Assembly (NCBI GenBank): GCA_016784195.1
Contig: JADHVE010000014.1
Coordinates: 1-24,454, forward strand
Direction: 5' to 3'
Origin: Candidatus Woesearchaeota archaeon
Lineage (GTDB): Archaea; Nanobdellota; Nanobdellia; Woesearchaeales; GW2011-AR4
Length of the DNA stretch: 24,454 nt
Part shown: positions 1 to 6,682 of the stretch, one piece after another
Layout of the letters: every line of letters begins with the position of its first letter
Position numbering within the stretch: the stretch's first letter is position 1
Program-made: the position numbers and the translations under genes
The notes under the pieces: generated by a model
The model's database searches: none
Told to the model about the DNA's origin: nothing
Seen by the model: only the letters and a program-made list of their open reading frames with translations

Positions 1-467
1 CCTTTATCAGGTACTTCTCTTGGTTTTGATTCCCAATTATGTCCACACTTACAATCATAAATGCCCCATTCTGATTTAATAATTTTAACTGGTTGAGGAT
101 CAGGGATTTCTTCGTAAATCTTGGATTTAACTTTTATGGGCTTGTTATGTTTGCCGCATTGTGAGCAAACTCCATCAAAGCAGTTGATGAAATCAGTAGG
201 CTCTTTTTGTTTTCTTGTTGCTCCTTTATAGCCAGCCTTTTTTCCAACAGGCAAGCCAGTTATTGAGACAAAATTAGTTCTTGATTTTCTTTCGTCTTTA
301 CTAGGAGGAGTATTGGGATTTTCATACCGCCTGAGTTTTTTCTTGAGTTTCTCGATTTCGATTATAGAATCAACTACTTCCTCTACTAATTCTTCCTTTG
401 ATTTTTTATTGTAATCATCGAATAAACTTACTCGATAAGCACTGCTCTTACTTTTTTCCCTTCCCAT
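1..467 (-). CDS. IS66-like transposase, N-terminal part (runs off left edge)
   Basis: The reverse strand reads open from an ATG at 467 to the window edge (about 155 residues). The product starts MGREKSKSSAYRVSLFDD, continues with a charged helix (KKSKEELVEEVV, then EIEKLKKKLRRYENP), and has the hallmark NTPPSKDERKSR followed by a Gly/Lys-rich stretch. Then comes a zinc ribbon with CSQCG and, about 40 residues on, CKCGH. A coiled coil, a TPPS motif and a zinc ribbon in this order are typical of the N-terminus of IS66-family (ISH10-like) transposases; the DDE catalytic domain would lie outside the window. The start overlaps the DUF2080 gene by 40 nt in another frame. The family call rests on motif memory only; whether the element is intact cannot be seen. 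Confidence 0.72.
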   Translation of the reverse strand, partial: MGREKSKSSAYRVSLFDDYNKKSKEELVEEVVDSIIEIEKLKKKLRRYENPNTPPSKDERKSRTNFVSITGLPVGKKAGYKGATRKQKEPTDFINCFDGVCSQCGKHNKPIKVKSKIYEEIPDPQPVKIIKSEWGIYDCKCGHNWESKPREVPDK

Positions 468-565
468 TTTTTCGGTACATATATTCTTGAGCTGTTGCCG
501 CCTTTAACAGCTATTTTCTCAACGACTTCAAAACCATTCATCTCAATCTTCATTGATTTTCTCAT
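428..565 (-). CDS. DUF2080-family transposon-associated protein, AbrB-like
   Basis: A 45-residue ORF with start ATG at 565 and stop TAA at 428-430. The core is MKIEMNGFEVVEKIAVKGG, then NSSRIYVPKKWEGKKVRAVL and a final IE. The G-N-S-x-R-I-x-V-P-K-x-W-x-G-K-x-V pattern is that of the small archaeal DUF2080 transposase-associated proteins, and it resembles the swapped-hairpin AbrB/MazE DNA-binding fold. Its stop lies 40 nt inside the following transposase gene, so the two are probably co-transcribed and translationally coupled. A second in-frame ATG at 553 would remove four residues. A DNA-binding or autoregulatory role is inferred from the fold resemblance and from the palindrome immediately upstream of its start. 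Confidence 0.75.
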   Translation of the reverse strand: MRKSMKIEMNGFEVVEKIAVKGGNSSRIYVPKKWEGKKVRAVLIE

Positions 566-566
566 A

Positions 567-589
567 ATGTAGTTACAATGTAACTACAT
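567..589. promoter_or_regulatory. Perfect 10-bp inverted repeat before DUF2080 (operator-like)
   Basis: ATGTAGTTAC (567-576) and GTAACTACAT (580-589) are exact reverse complements separated by AAT. On the minus strand an AT-rich, TATA-like ATATTAAATA (591-600) lies just upstream, so the palindrome sits between the putative TATA box and the DUF2080 start codon at 565. That is the expected place for a repressor site; binding is inferred. Confidence 0.6.
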
Positions 590-842
590 CTATTTAATAT
601 TTTCGGTTTTTTAGTCAATATGTGAGAAAATTAAAGAAAAATAGGGGCTAATTATCGACTATGCACATACTAAAAATTATGCTGCCGAGCATATATTGTT
701 TTGAATGTCTATTTAAGCATTTGGCTCTCTGTTAGTTTACATGTTTGTCCAATGAAAAATAATCATTAAATAAAACACACCAACAAAAAACAGCCAAGAA
801 TATACAAACGGGATATAATCTAGTTGTATTTGAAAACAACAA

Positions 843-858
843 AACTTATATATAAGTT
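843..858 (+). promoter_or_regulatory. TATA box of pyrG, embedded in a 16-bp palindrome
   Basis: AACTTATATATAAGTT is a perfect palindrome and contains an archaeal TATA-box core. Transcription would start near 877, giving a leader of about 44 nt with a Shine-Dalgarno sequence before the ATG. The palindrome could be only a symmetric TATA box or could also bind a regulator. Confidence 0.55.
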
Positions 859-907
859 ATAACATCACTGATTAATGCACTCAAATATATTTCTGCAAGG
901 TTATTCA

Positions 908-915
908 GAGGTGAT
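908..915 (+). promoter_or_regulatory. Strong ribosome binding site of pyrG
   Basis: GAGGTGAT ends 5 nt before the ATG at 921 and is complementary to the anti-SD end of archaeal 16S rRNA. It fixes the pyrG start and marks it as a leadered transcript, unlike several neighbours. Confidence 0.7.
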
Positions 916-920
916 TATCT

Positions 921-2636
921 ATGTGTAATTATATTGTTGTTTCAGGCGGTGTTATTTCTGGTGTGGGTAAAGGAGTTACGACAGCTTCTATCGGCAAGAT
1001 ACTTAAAGAATACGGCTATAAGGTTACTGCAGTTAAAATAGACCCTTATATTAATTATGATGCTGGCACTTTAAGGCCAACAGAGCACGGTGAGGTCTGG
1101 GTTACAGATGATGGGGGGGAGATTGACCAGGACCTGGGTAATTATGAAAGATTTCTTGATGAGGATATACCTAAAAAGAACTGCTTAACTACTGGCCAGA
1201 TTTATAAGACAGTCATAGACAAGGAAAGGGGAGGAGAATATTTAGGCAAGACAGTCCAGTTTATACCTCATATAACAGATGAGATAAAAAAAAGGATTAA
1301 AGATGCTGCTGATAATTTTGATTTCTGTTTAGTGGAAATTGGAGGAACAATAGGAGATTTTGAGAATATACCTTTTCTTTTTGCAGTAAAAAGCCTAGAG
1401 AGGGAAATCGGCAAAAAAAATCTTATTCATGTTTTGGTAACTTACCTTCCTACACCTCCCCATATACAAGAGATGAAGACAAAGCCTACACAGCAGGCTA
1501 TCAGAATGTTAAGTGAGAACGGAATTTTCCCTGATTTCATAATATGCAGGTCTAAAAAGGCTTTAGATAATGTGAGAAAAAAGAAAATAGAGACTTATGT
1601 TAATATTGGCGCAGAGCATGTTATTTCAGAGCCGGATATTGATACAATCTATAGGATTCCTCTAGATCTGGAAAAAGAGAATTTTGGATTAAAAATTTTA
1701 AAGAAATTTGACTTAAAGCCAAAGAAAAAGCCTGATTTTGAGGAGTGGGGCAGATTAGTAGACAAAATTGTAAATCCCGCTAAAAAAATCAAGATTGCAA
1801 TTGTTGGAAAGTACATCAATATAGGCGATTATGAATTGACTGATTCTTACCTATCGATTAATGAAGCGTTAAAGCATTCAGGAGCTGGATTAGATGTTGG
1901 AATTGAAATAAAATGGATTGACTCAAAAATTTTTGAAAAAGACAAAAATGAACTGAAGATTCTAAAGAATTATAGGGGCATTATAATTCCTGGAGGTTTT
2001 GGAAGTTCTGGTGTTGAAGGGAAAATAATGGCAATTGAGTTTGCAAGAAAAAATGATATTCCATTCTTAGGCTTGTGTTATGGCTTACAATTAGCAGTTA
2101 TTGAATTTGCCAGGAATGTTTGCGGAATGGAAGGTGCAAATACGACTGAAGTTGATGAAAGGGTAAAATATCCTGTTATTGATATACTGCCTACGCAGAA
2201 AAAACTGATGGAGGAAAACAGATACGGAGCTACAATGCGATTAGGAGAGTATGCAGCAATTTTAAAGGATGATTCTCAGGTTTTAAGATTATATGAAGAA
2301 ACTAACAGGTTAAAAGAAGATAATGAAAGGCTATCGGAACTAAAGAAGGATGATGGACAATCATTCAGGCTGGGAATTTTAGAGAATAAAAAAATAATTT
2401 TAGAAAGACACAGACACAGGTATGAAGTCAATCCCGAGTATATTTCAAAAATAGAAGAAAAAGGATTAGTGTTTTCAGGGTATCATATAAGAAAAGACAA
2501 GCAGAAACTTATGGAGTTCATTGAGCTGCCAAATCATAAATTCTTTATAGGAACACAAGGGCATCCTGAGTTCAAGTCAAGACTTACAAAACCAGCTCCC
2601 TTGTTTTACGGTTTTGTAAAAGCTTGTTGCAAGTGA
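921..2636 (+). CDS. pyrG: CTP synthase (glutamine-hydrolysing)
   Basis: Converts UTP, ATP and glutamine to CTP in the cytoplasm. The N-terminal synthetase domain begins YIVVSGGVISGVGKGVTTAS (P-loop-like, residues 4-23) and contains KIDPYINYDAGTLRPTEHGE and DLGNYERF. The C-terminal class I glutamine amidotransferase domain has PGGFGSSGVEGK, the nucleophile Cys in GLCYGLQ (C386) and His/Glu in GHPEF (H548, E550), so both activities look intact. ERHRHRYEVN (from residue 495) is the conserved pre-catalytic segment. At 571 aa it is longer than usual (about 545) because of a roughly 30-residue charged, coiled-coil-like insert between MRLG (439) and ERHRHR. The start is supported by the SD at 908-915. 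It is single-gene transcribed; a T-rich tract follows. Confidence 0.97.
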   Translation: MCNYIVVSGGVISGVGKGVTTASIGKILKEYGYKVTAVKIDPYINYDAGTLRPTEHGEVWVTDDGGEIDQDLGNYERFLDEDIPKKNCLTTGQIYKTVIDKERGGEYLGKTVQFIPHITDEIKKRIKDAADNFDFCLVEIGGTIGDFENIPFLFAVKSLEREIGKKNLIHVLVTYLPTPPHIQEMKTKPTQQAIRMLSENGIFPDFIICRSKKALDNVRKKKIETYVNIGAEHVISEPDIDTIYRIPLDLEKENFGLKILKKFDLKPKKKPDFEEWGRLVDKIVNPAKKIKIAIVGKYINIGDYELTDSYLSINEALKHSGAGLDVGIEIKWIDSKIFEKDKNELKILKNYRGIIIPGGFGSSGVEGKIMAIEFARKNDIPFLGLCYGLQLAVIEFARNVCGMEGANTTEVDERVKYPVIDILPTQKKLMEENRYGATMRLGEYAAILKDDSQVLRLYEETNRLKEDNERLSELKKDDGQSFRLGILENKKIILERHRHRYEVNPEYISKIEEKGLVFSGYHIRKDKQKLMEFIELPNHKFFIGTQGHPEFKSRLTKPAPLFYGFVKACCK

Positions 2637-2656
2637 TTTTTTGTTTCTTTTTTCTA
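2637..2656 (+). terminator. T-rich terminator after pyrG
   Basis: The 20 nt right after the pyrG stop are almost all T, as expected for archaeal U-tract termination. The following A-rich run could also form a weak hairpin with it. Confidence 0.45.
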
Positions 2657-2864
2657 AAAAAAAAGAAAAAGTTAAATCTCCACTCAAAACAGGGCTACCC
2701 CGCACTTTAGATAACCCAGTAGAATAAACGCCCCATAAACTGCTTATATAATTACACTATACAAAATCTAGATAAATAAACACTGGTTTTTTTAAAATAT
2801 CTAATGAGATATAGGTATATTGGGTACAATCAATTTATAAAGTAACTCACCAATAACCATAAGC

Positions 2865-2872
2865 TTTATAAA
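2865..2872 (+). promoter_or_regulatory. TATA box of eS1 gene (leaderless)
   Basis: TTTATAAA is centred about 27 bp before the ATG at 2896, so the predicted transcription start falls at or next to the start codon. No Shine-Dalgarno sequence is present (CTTTTCCAATTTAAA precedes the ATG). Confidence 0.65.
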
Positions 2873-2895
2873 TCAAATTCCTTTTCCAATTTAAA

Positions 2896-3723
2896 ATGGC
2901 AGCGTCAAAAAAATCAGAAAAAGCGACAAAAATAAAGAAAAAGCACTGGTACCCTATACTAGCTCCAAAAATATTCAATAATGCTGTTTTAGGAGAAACT
3001 CTAATTACAGAGCCAGGATTAGCACTAAACAAGTCAATAACCCAGAACCTGATGAACCTTACCAATGACTTTAAAAAACAAAATATCAACATAAAATTTA
3101 TAGTCAACCAAGTAGAAGGAAATAAAGCTTATACTAAGATTGTCGGCTACAACATGGTTCCTTCTTCTATAAAAAGATTAACGAGGAGGAACAGCGAAAA
3201 AATAGACTTATCATTGGTATGCAAAACTGCAGATAACAAAATGATAAGAATAAAGCCAGTAATTTTTGCAAGAAACTCAACAAAAGGCTCTGTTACAAGC
3301 AAATTAAATAAAACAGCAACTGAATGTATAGCAAGAGAGGTCAGCAAAATGACTTTTGACAATCTGCTTAATGATATGATAATCCATAAGTTCCAGAGTT
3401 CCCTGAAAATGCGCTTAAAAAGCATATATCCTTTAAGAACCTGTGAAATCAGATCAATGGAGATAGAAAAAGATAAAAATCCAGAAGAAGATGAAAAAGC
3501 TGAAGAGAAGAAAGAAGTAAAGTCTGAAGAAGAGAAAACTGAGAAAAAAGAAGTAAAGGTTGAAGAGAAACCAAAAAAAGAAAAAACTAAGAAAGAAGAA
3601 GTAAAGGTTGAAGAGAAACCAAAAGAAGAAAAAGAGCCAGAGAAAGAAGCTGAAGAGAAACCCAAAGAAGAGAAACAAGAGGAAGCTGAAAAAAAGCAGA
3701 GTGAAGAAAAAGATAATTCTTAG
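2896..3723 (+). CDS. rps3ae: 30S ribosomal protein eS1 (S3Ae) with long K/E-rich tail
   Basis: Small-subunit protein of archaea and eukaryotes, located near the mRNA exit and platform. Residues 1 to about 195 match the family: basic N-terminus with KKKHWYPILAPKIFNNAVLG, then TLITEPGLALNKSITQNLMNL, TRRNSEKIDLSLVCKT, and the C-terminal KIYP-like region KSIYPLRTCEIRSMEI. The remaining 80 or so residues are a low-complexity Lys/Glu tail with tandem EEVKVEEKPK(K/E)EK units, encoded in part by an identical 27-nt DNA repeat. Archaeal eS1 is usually about 200-220 aa, so the tail is an extension, probably disordered. Promoter spacing indicates leaderless translation from this ATG. Confidence 0.95.
   Translation: MAASKKSEKATKIKKKHWYPILAPKIFNNAVLGETLITEPGLALNKSITQNLMNLTNDFKKQNINIKFIVNQVEGNKAYTKIVGYNMVPSSIKRLTRRNSEKIDLSLVCKTADNKMIRIKPVIFARNSTKGSVTSKLNKTATECIAREVSKMTFDNLLNDMIIHKFQSSLKMRLKSIYPLRTCEIRSMEIEKDKNPEEDEKAEEKKEVKSEEEKTEKKEVKVEEKPKKEKTKKEEVKVEEKPKEEKEPEKEAEEKPKEEKQEEAEKKQSEEKDNS
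3550..3624 (+). repeat. Two 27-nt direct repeats inside the eS1 tail
   Basis: The sequence starting GAAGTAAAGGTTGAAGAG occurs identically at 3550-3576 and 3598-3624 (48-nt period, in frame). This points to recent repeat expansion by slippage or unequal recombination. Confidence 0.8.
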
Positions 3724-3743
3724 ATGTACATAATAATAAACTA

Positions 3744-3750
3744 TTTATAA
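3744..3750 (+). promoter_or_regulatory. TATA box of tRNA-Gln
   Basis: TTTATAA lies 24-30 bp before the first base of the tRNA, the expected archaeal distance. Confidence 0.55.
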
Positions 3751-3773
3751 TGCTGATTATTTCTTAGATATAC

Positions 3774-3846
3774 AGCCCTGTGGTGTAGTGGTCAAGCATA
3801 AAAGGTTCTGGGCCTTTTGACCCAGGTTCGAATCCTGGCAGGGCTA
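3774..3846 (+). tRNA. tRNA-Gln (anticodon CTG)
   Basis: A complete cloverleaf can be folded: acceptor AGCCCTG/CAGGGCT with discriminator A; D-arm GTG/CAT; anticodon stem AAAGG/CCTTT with loop TTCTGGG, anticodon CTG (reads CAG); four-base variable loop; T-arm CCAGG/CCTGG with loop TTCGAAT. No CCA is encoded and a run of seven T follows as terminator. No intron is visible. Confidence 0.93.
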
Positions 3847-3896
3847 TTTTTTTAAAAATAGGTCTGATGGGCCTGAAAATCTCTGATTTTCTTTGT

Positions 3897-3909
3897 CTGG
3901 CAGGACTAT
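3897..3909 (+). repeat. Imperfect copy of the tRNA-Gln 3' end
   Basis: CTGGCAGGACTAT matches the tRNA 3' end plus flank at 3835-3847 in 12 of 13 positions, 62 bp downstream. It may be a relic of a second tRNA copy or of integration at the tRNA. Confidence 0.45.
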
Positions 3910-3931
3910 AATATCCTCTAGGTAGTAAAAT

Positions 3932-4093
3932 ATGGATAAAAAACCAGAATTATTAGAAGCAATAAAGAAGATGGAAGAATCAGGCTGTCAACCTGATATT
4001 GGAGTATCTAGCACTAGAATATGCCATAGGGGTGATTTTTGTGGGCAGCAATATACTATAAATAATCTGTTAAATCACAACCTTCTACTATAA
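3932..4093 (+). CDS. Small Cys-containing ORF of unknown function (possibly frame-broken)
   Basis: A 53-residue ORF starting MDKKPELLEAIKKMEESG. It has Cys at 19, 31 and 37 within CQPDIGVSSTRICHRGDFCG, which could bind metal. A TATA-like CTATAATAT lies about 24 bp before the ATG, fitting leaderless expression. Another frame reads on from 4078 with protein-like sequence (QPSTIKRLGRPIEICPQHYF) up to a stop at 4204, inside bud32, so this could be a short gene whose 3' half has shifted frame. I do not recognise the family. It lies between the tRNA-Gln repeat and bud32; it may also be chance. Confidence 0.35.
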   Translation: MDKKPELLEAIKKMEESGCQPDIGVSSTRICHRGDFCGQQYTINNLLNHNLLL

Positions 4094-4131
4094 AGAGATT
4101 AGGCAGGCCGATTGAAATATGCCCTCAGCAC

Positions 4132-4140
4132 TATTTTATA
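4132..4140 (+). promoter_or_regulatory. TATA box of bud32
   Basis: TATTTTATA is centred about 24 bp before the ATG at 4160. This supports a leaderless transcript starting with MKLIAQG rather than the upstream TTG at 4112. Confidence 0.5.
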
Positions 4141-4159
4141 CAAAAAGGATATTATGCAA

Positions 4160-4765
4160 ATGAAACTGATAGCTCAGGGAGCAGAGTCCAAGCTTTACTT
4201 GAATGAAAATAAAGTCATTAAAGACAGGTTCAGGAAAAGCTATAGAATCCAGGAGATAGATGGAAGGCTGAGGAAATTCAGGACAAAAAGGGAAGCAAAA
4301 ATTCTGGAAAAATTGTCATTAATTGATTTTTCATCACCTAAATTGATCGAAACAGACAAAAAAGAAAAAATAATCATGGAATATATTGATGGAGAACTGA
4401 TCAAAGATATTTTAGAAAAAAAATATAAAACATTGTCAAGTGAAATAGGTAAAAAAATTGCTATATTGCATAATAACAACATTATACATGGTGATTTGAC
4501 AACTTCAAATATGATTTTAAATAATAAAAATAAAAAGGTTTTTTTTATAGATTTTGGCCTAAGCTTTTTTTCCGATAAAATAGAAGACAAAGCAGTGGAT
4601 ATCCACCTGTTAAAACAGGCAATGGAGAGCAAGCATTACAGGATATGGGATAAAGCGTTTAAGGAAATTATAAAAAACTATAAAAAGGAAGCTGAGAATT
4701 CAGAAGAAGTATTGAAAAGACTGCAGAAAGTAGAAAAAAGAGGACGTTATAAAGGTAAAAAATGA
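4160..4765 (+). CDS. bud32: KEOPS complex kinase/ATPase Bud32
   Basis: Small RIO/piD261-type kinase of the KEOPS complex that makes the t6A37 modification of ANN-decoding tRNAs together with Kae1. Visible motifs: nucleotide-binding N-terminus IAQGAESKLYL, the Lys in KVIKDRFRKSYR, REAKIL, hinge IIMEYIDG, catalytic loop HGDLTTSN (110-117, Asp112), DFG (131-133), and the family-typical C-terminal RGRYKGKK tail. At 201 aa it has the standalone archaeal length and is not fused to Kae1, which is not in the window. The open frame extends upstream to a TTG at 4112, but MKLIAQG is the conserved family start and fits the TATA spacing. Its last bases overlap the ZIP gene start by 4 nt (ATGA). Confidence 0.94.
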   Translation: MKLIAQGAESKLYLNENKVIKDRFRKSYRIQEIDGRLRKFRTKREAKILEKLSLIDFSSPKLIETDKKEKIIMEYIDGELIKDILEKKYKTLSSEIGKKIAILHNNNIIHGDLTTSNMILNNKNKKVFFIDFGLSFFSDKIEDKAVDIHLLKQAMESKHYRIWDKAFKEIIKNYKKEAENSEEVLKRLQKVEKRGRYKGKK

Positions 4766-5484
4766 ACATTCTGCTGATTATAGCTTTGATTATTATGGGG
4801 CCTATAATTGGCTCGCTAATAGGAGTAATAAAAAAACCAACTCCTAAATTATTGGCTTCTTATCTGGGTTTTGCTGCAGGAGTTATGATCTCAATTTCTT
4901 TTCTTCAGCTGATACCTGAAGCATTAAAATTATCTTCAATGATCTATGTGATTATTGGCTTTGTTGCAGGCTTTTTTATCATGATGTTTTTTGATGATTT
5001 AATACCTCACTTGCATCCGGGATTATGCTCTAAAGAAAAGCCTTCGATAAAAAGAACAGCGTTTACGCTGTTGATAGGCATAGCCTTGCATAATCTTCCG
5101 GAAGGACTTGCAATAAGTTCTGGTTTTGCGTCTTTGGAAAAACTAGGCTTTGTGATTGCATTGAGCATAGCTCTGCACAATATCCCTGAGGGAATTGTAA
5201 CTGCAGCTCCATTGTATGCCTCTACAAAAAAAAGGCTGAAGTCATTTTTATTATCTTCTTCTACCGCAATCCCTATTTTATTCGCCTTTTTAATAGGCAC
5301 GTTCTTATTCAGATTTATTCCAGATATATTACTGGGTATTGTAATGGCTTTTACAGCAGGAGTTATGTTTTATATTTCAGGAGATGAATTACTACCCTGC
5401 GCTGAAAGACAGAAACATACGCATTCAGCAAATATGGGGATGGCTCTTGGAGTGATAATAGTCTTGTTAACAACATTAATCTAA
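4762..5484 (+). CDS. ZIP-family divalent metal transporter
   Basis: Polytopic membrane protein of 240 aa, predicted to import Zn2+ or another divalent metal. Both ZIP signature helices are present: HNLPEG (from about residue 110) and HNIPEG (from about 139), whose His/Glu form the binuclear metal site. About eight hydrophobic segments are visible, beginning with IALIIMGPIIGSLIGVI and ending ALGVIIVLLTTLI. The short cytoplasmic loop is only modestly His-containing (HLHPG), unlike many ZIPs. It resembles the GufA/ZupT branch. Start ATG overlaps the bud32 stop (ATGA), indicating translational coupling; the HAD gene starts 2 nt after its stop. Confidence 0.92.
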   Translation: MNILLIIALIIMGPIIGSLIGVIKKPTPKLLASYLGFAAGVMISISFLQLIPEALKLSSMIYVIIGFVAGFFIMMFFDDLIPHLHPGLCSKEKPSIKRTAFTLLIGIALHNLPEGLAISSGFASLEKLGFVIALSIALHNIPEGIVTAAPLYASTKKRLKSFLLSSSTAIPILFAFLIGTFLFRFIPDILLGIVMAFTAGVMFYISGDELLPCAERQKHTHSANMGMALGVIIVLLTTLI

Positions 5485-5486
5485 AA

Positions 5487-6188
5487 ATGGATGATTTTTT
5501 ATTAATAACCTTGTCAATAACTGCATTTTTATCAGTTTACTGGATACTGGTAGGGCAGTGGAAACATAATAAGATGATGAAGCAAAGCAGGATAAAAGCA
5601 GTCCTCTTTGACCTGGATGGTGTGATTATTGATTCTTTGGGAGCTTGGATGAAGACCTTTAATCATGCAAGAGAATATTATAAGCTGCCTAAAATAGAAA
5701 AAAAAGAGTTTATGGATTCAGTATGGGGCAGCTCAATTGGGGTTTCTGTTAAAAATTATTTTAAGGGAAAAACTGTTGAAGAGATAAAAAAGCAGTATTA
5801 CTCAAATATGGGTAAGTTTAATTCACATACAAAATTGAATCCAAATGTTAAGGAAACTCTTAAAAAATTAAAAAATAAGAATCTAAAACTAGGGTTGGTG
5901 ACAAATAACCTTAAGATCCCTGCGCTGAAAACTCTGAGGCACCATAAAATAAAAGAGCTGTTTGATGTGGTTGTAGGCGGAGATGATGTAGAGAGGGGAA
6001 AACCAGCTCCGGATTCTTTATTGGAAGCGTGCAAAAGATTAAGCATACAGCCGGAAGAGGCAGTTTTTGTAGGAGATACAAAAAGTGATTCAGGAGCAGC
6101 AAAAAATGCCTGCATGTTTTTTATCGGCTATAATGTCGATGGCAATCTGAAGATTAGTGATTTTAAAGATTTGCTGGATTTGGTGTAA
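5487..6188 (+). CDS. HAD-superfamily phosphatase with N-terminal membrane anchor
   Basis: Haloacid dehalogenase-like hydrolase resembling phosphoglycolate phosphatase. Motif I is LFDLDGVIIDS (Asp42, Asp44), followed by a helical cap; motif II Thr is in LVTNN, motif III Lys in RGKPAPDS (about 172), and motif IV in FVGDTKSD (Asp about 197), so it should be catalytically competent. Residues 4-22 (FLLITLSITAFLSVYWILV) form a clear hydrophobic segment before a Lys-rich linker, predicting a tethered enzyme; soluble relatives begin about where MKQSRIKAVLFDLDG starts here. If translation began at MMKQS (near 5574) the anchor would be lost, but the 2-nt spacing to the ZIP gene favours the long form. 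Substrate is unknown. Confidence 0.88.
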   Translation: MDDFLLITLSITAFLSVYWILVGQWKHNKMMKQSRIKAVLFDLDGVIIDSLGAWMKTFNHAREYYKLPKIEKKEFMDSVWGSSIGVSVKNYFKGKTVEEIKKQYYSNMGKFNSHTKLNPNVKETLKKLKNKNLKLGLVTNNLKIPALKTLRHHKIKELFDVVVGGDDVERGKPAPDSLLEACKRLSIQPEEAVFVGDTKSDSGAAKNACMFFIGYNVDGNLKISDFKDLLDLV

Positions 6189-6610
6189 AAAAATAGGAAA
6201 ATTATAGAAAACTAAACCTGATTAAAATACTTATTCATAAGTAACAAAAGAAACATTTAAATATAAGCTCTACTTTTCTGTTAATTGATACAAATGATAA
6301 GAGTTGGTTATCTTCATTGTGGTAAATTCTGATTTAAATAGTTTCAACTTTGAAAAAATAAAATTCTTTTGTAAAAATTGTTTAAGTAGTGTTATTTCTG
6401 TTCATCATCATTGTTAGTTCTTTTCATTGTTATTTTTAATCAAATTTAGTTTGTTATTCAATATTAAATAAAAAATCCCCTCCCTAAAATGTAAGAACGC
6501 CATAAATGCTCTGCATTTAATGCCTGGGTATTTTTTAAGCCTTAAACTTGGCTTGAAAGAAGCACTAAACTGTGCGGTATGTAGAGGATTTGAGCAATCA
6601 ATAAAAAAAT
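6189..6610. other. 420-bp gene-free stretch with candidate small RNA
   Basis: No ORF with family character. A TATA-like element (ATTTAAATATAA, about 6254-6265) precedes a 12-codon ORF at 6294 (MIRVGYLHCGKF), which I do not call. The right third, from about 6490, holds three successive hairpins; see the candidate ncRNA entry. Confidence 0.5.
6490..6600 (+). ncRNA. Candidate structured RNA upstream of tRNA-His
   Basis: Three consecutive stems are visible: TAAATGC/GCATTTA with a TCT loop (6503-6519), AAGCC/GGCTT (6537-6554) and GCAC/GTGC (6560-6573). A TATA-like ATATTAAATA lies at 6461-6470, about 25 bp before the proposed 5' end. No known RNA family is recognised; it may instead be the leader of the tRNA-His transcript. 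Tentative. Confidence 0.25.
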
Positions 6611-6682
6611 GGCGGCAGTAATTTAATGGTAAAATGCAAGACTGTGGCTCTTGTTACGCGGGTTCGATTCCCGCCTGCTGCC
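6611..6682 (+). tRNA. tRNA-His (anticodon GTG) with encoded G-1
   Basis: Acceptor GCGGCAG/CTGCTGC, preceded by an encoded G (6611) that pairs with discriminator C73, the identity element of tRNA-His. T8 follows the acceptor; D-stem ATTT/AAAT; anticodon stem CAAGA/TCTTG with loop CTGTGGC, anticodon GTG; T-arm GCGGG/CCCGC with TTCGATT. No CCA is encoded. HisRS is encoded about 2.2 kb downstream. Its own TATA box is not obvious, so it may share the upstream promoter near 6461. Confidence 0.93.

Larger units (their letters stand above)
590..920. other. Gene-free stretch between the IS fragment and pyrG
   Basis: No convincing ORF. It probably contains the outer end of the insertion sequence, but no terminal inverted repeat can be identified without the other end. 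A small perfect hairpin, TATGCT/AGCATA with a GCCG loop, lies at 678-693. The right part holds the pyrG promoter and leader. Confidence 0.5.

Noticed and set aside
3147..3678. Long Ser/Phe-rich minus-strand ORFs opposite the eS1 gene
   Set aside because: They are antisense shadows of the Lys/Glu-rich tail codons; composition is a mirror artefact.
6294..6332. 12-codon ORF MIRVGYLHCGKF as a histidine-type leader peptide
   Set aside because: It has one His only, no adjoining attenuator, and archaea are not known for such attenuation here.
6286..6336. C/D box sRNA (ATGATAA ... CTGA)
   Set aside because: Box C is imperfect and no internal D'/C' boxes are found, so a C/D RNA is not supported.
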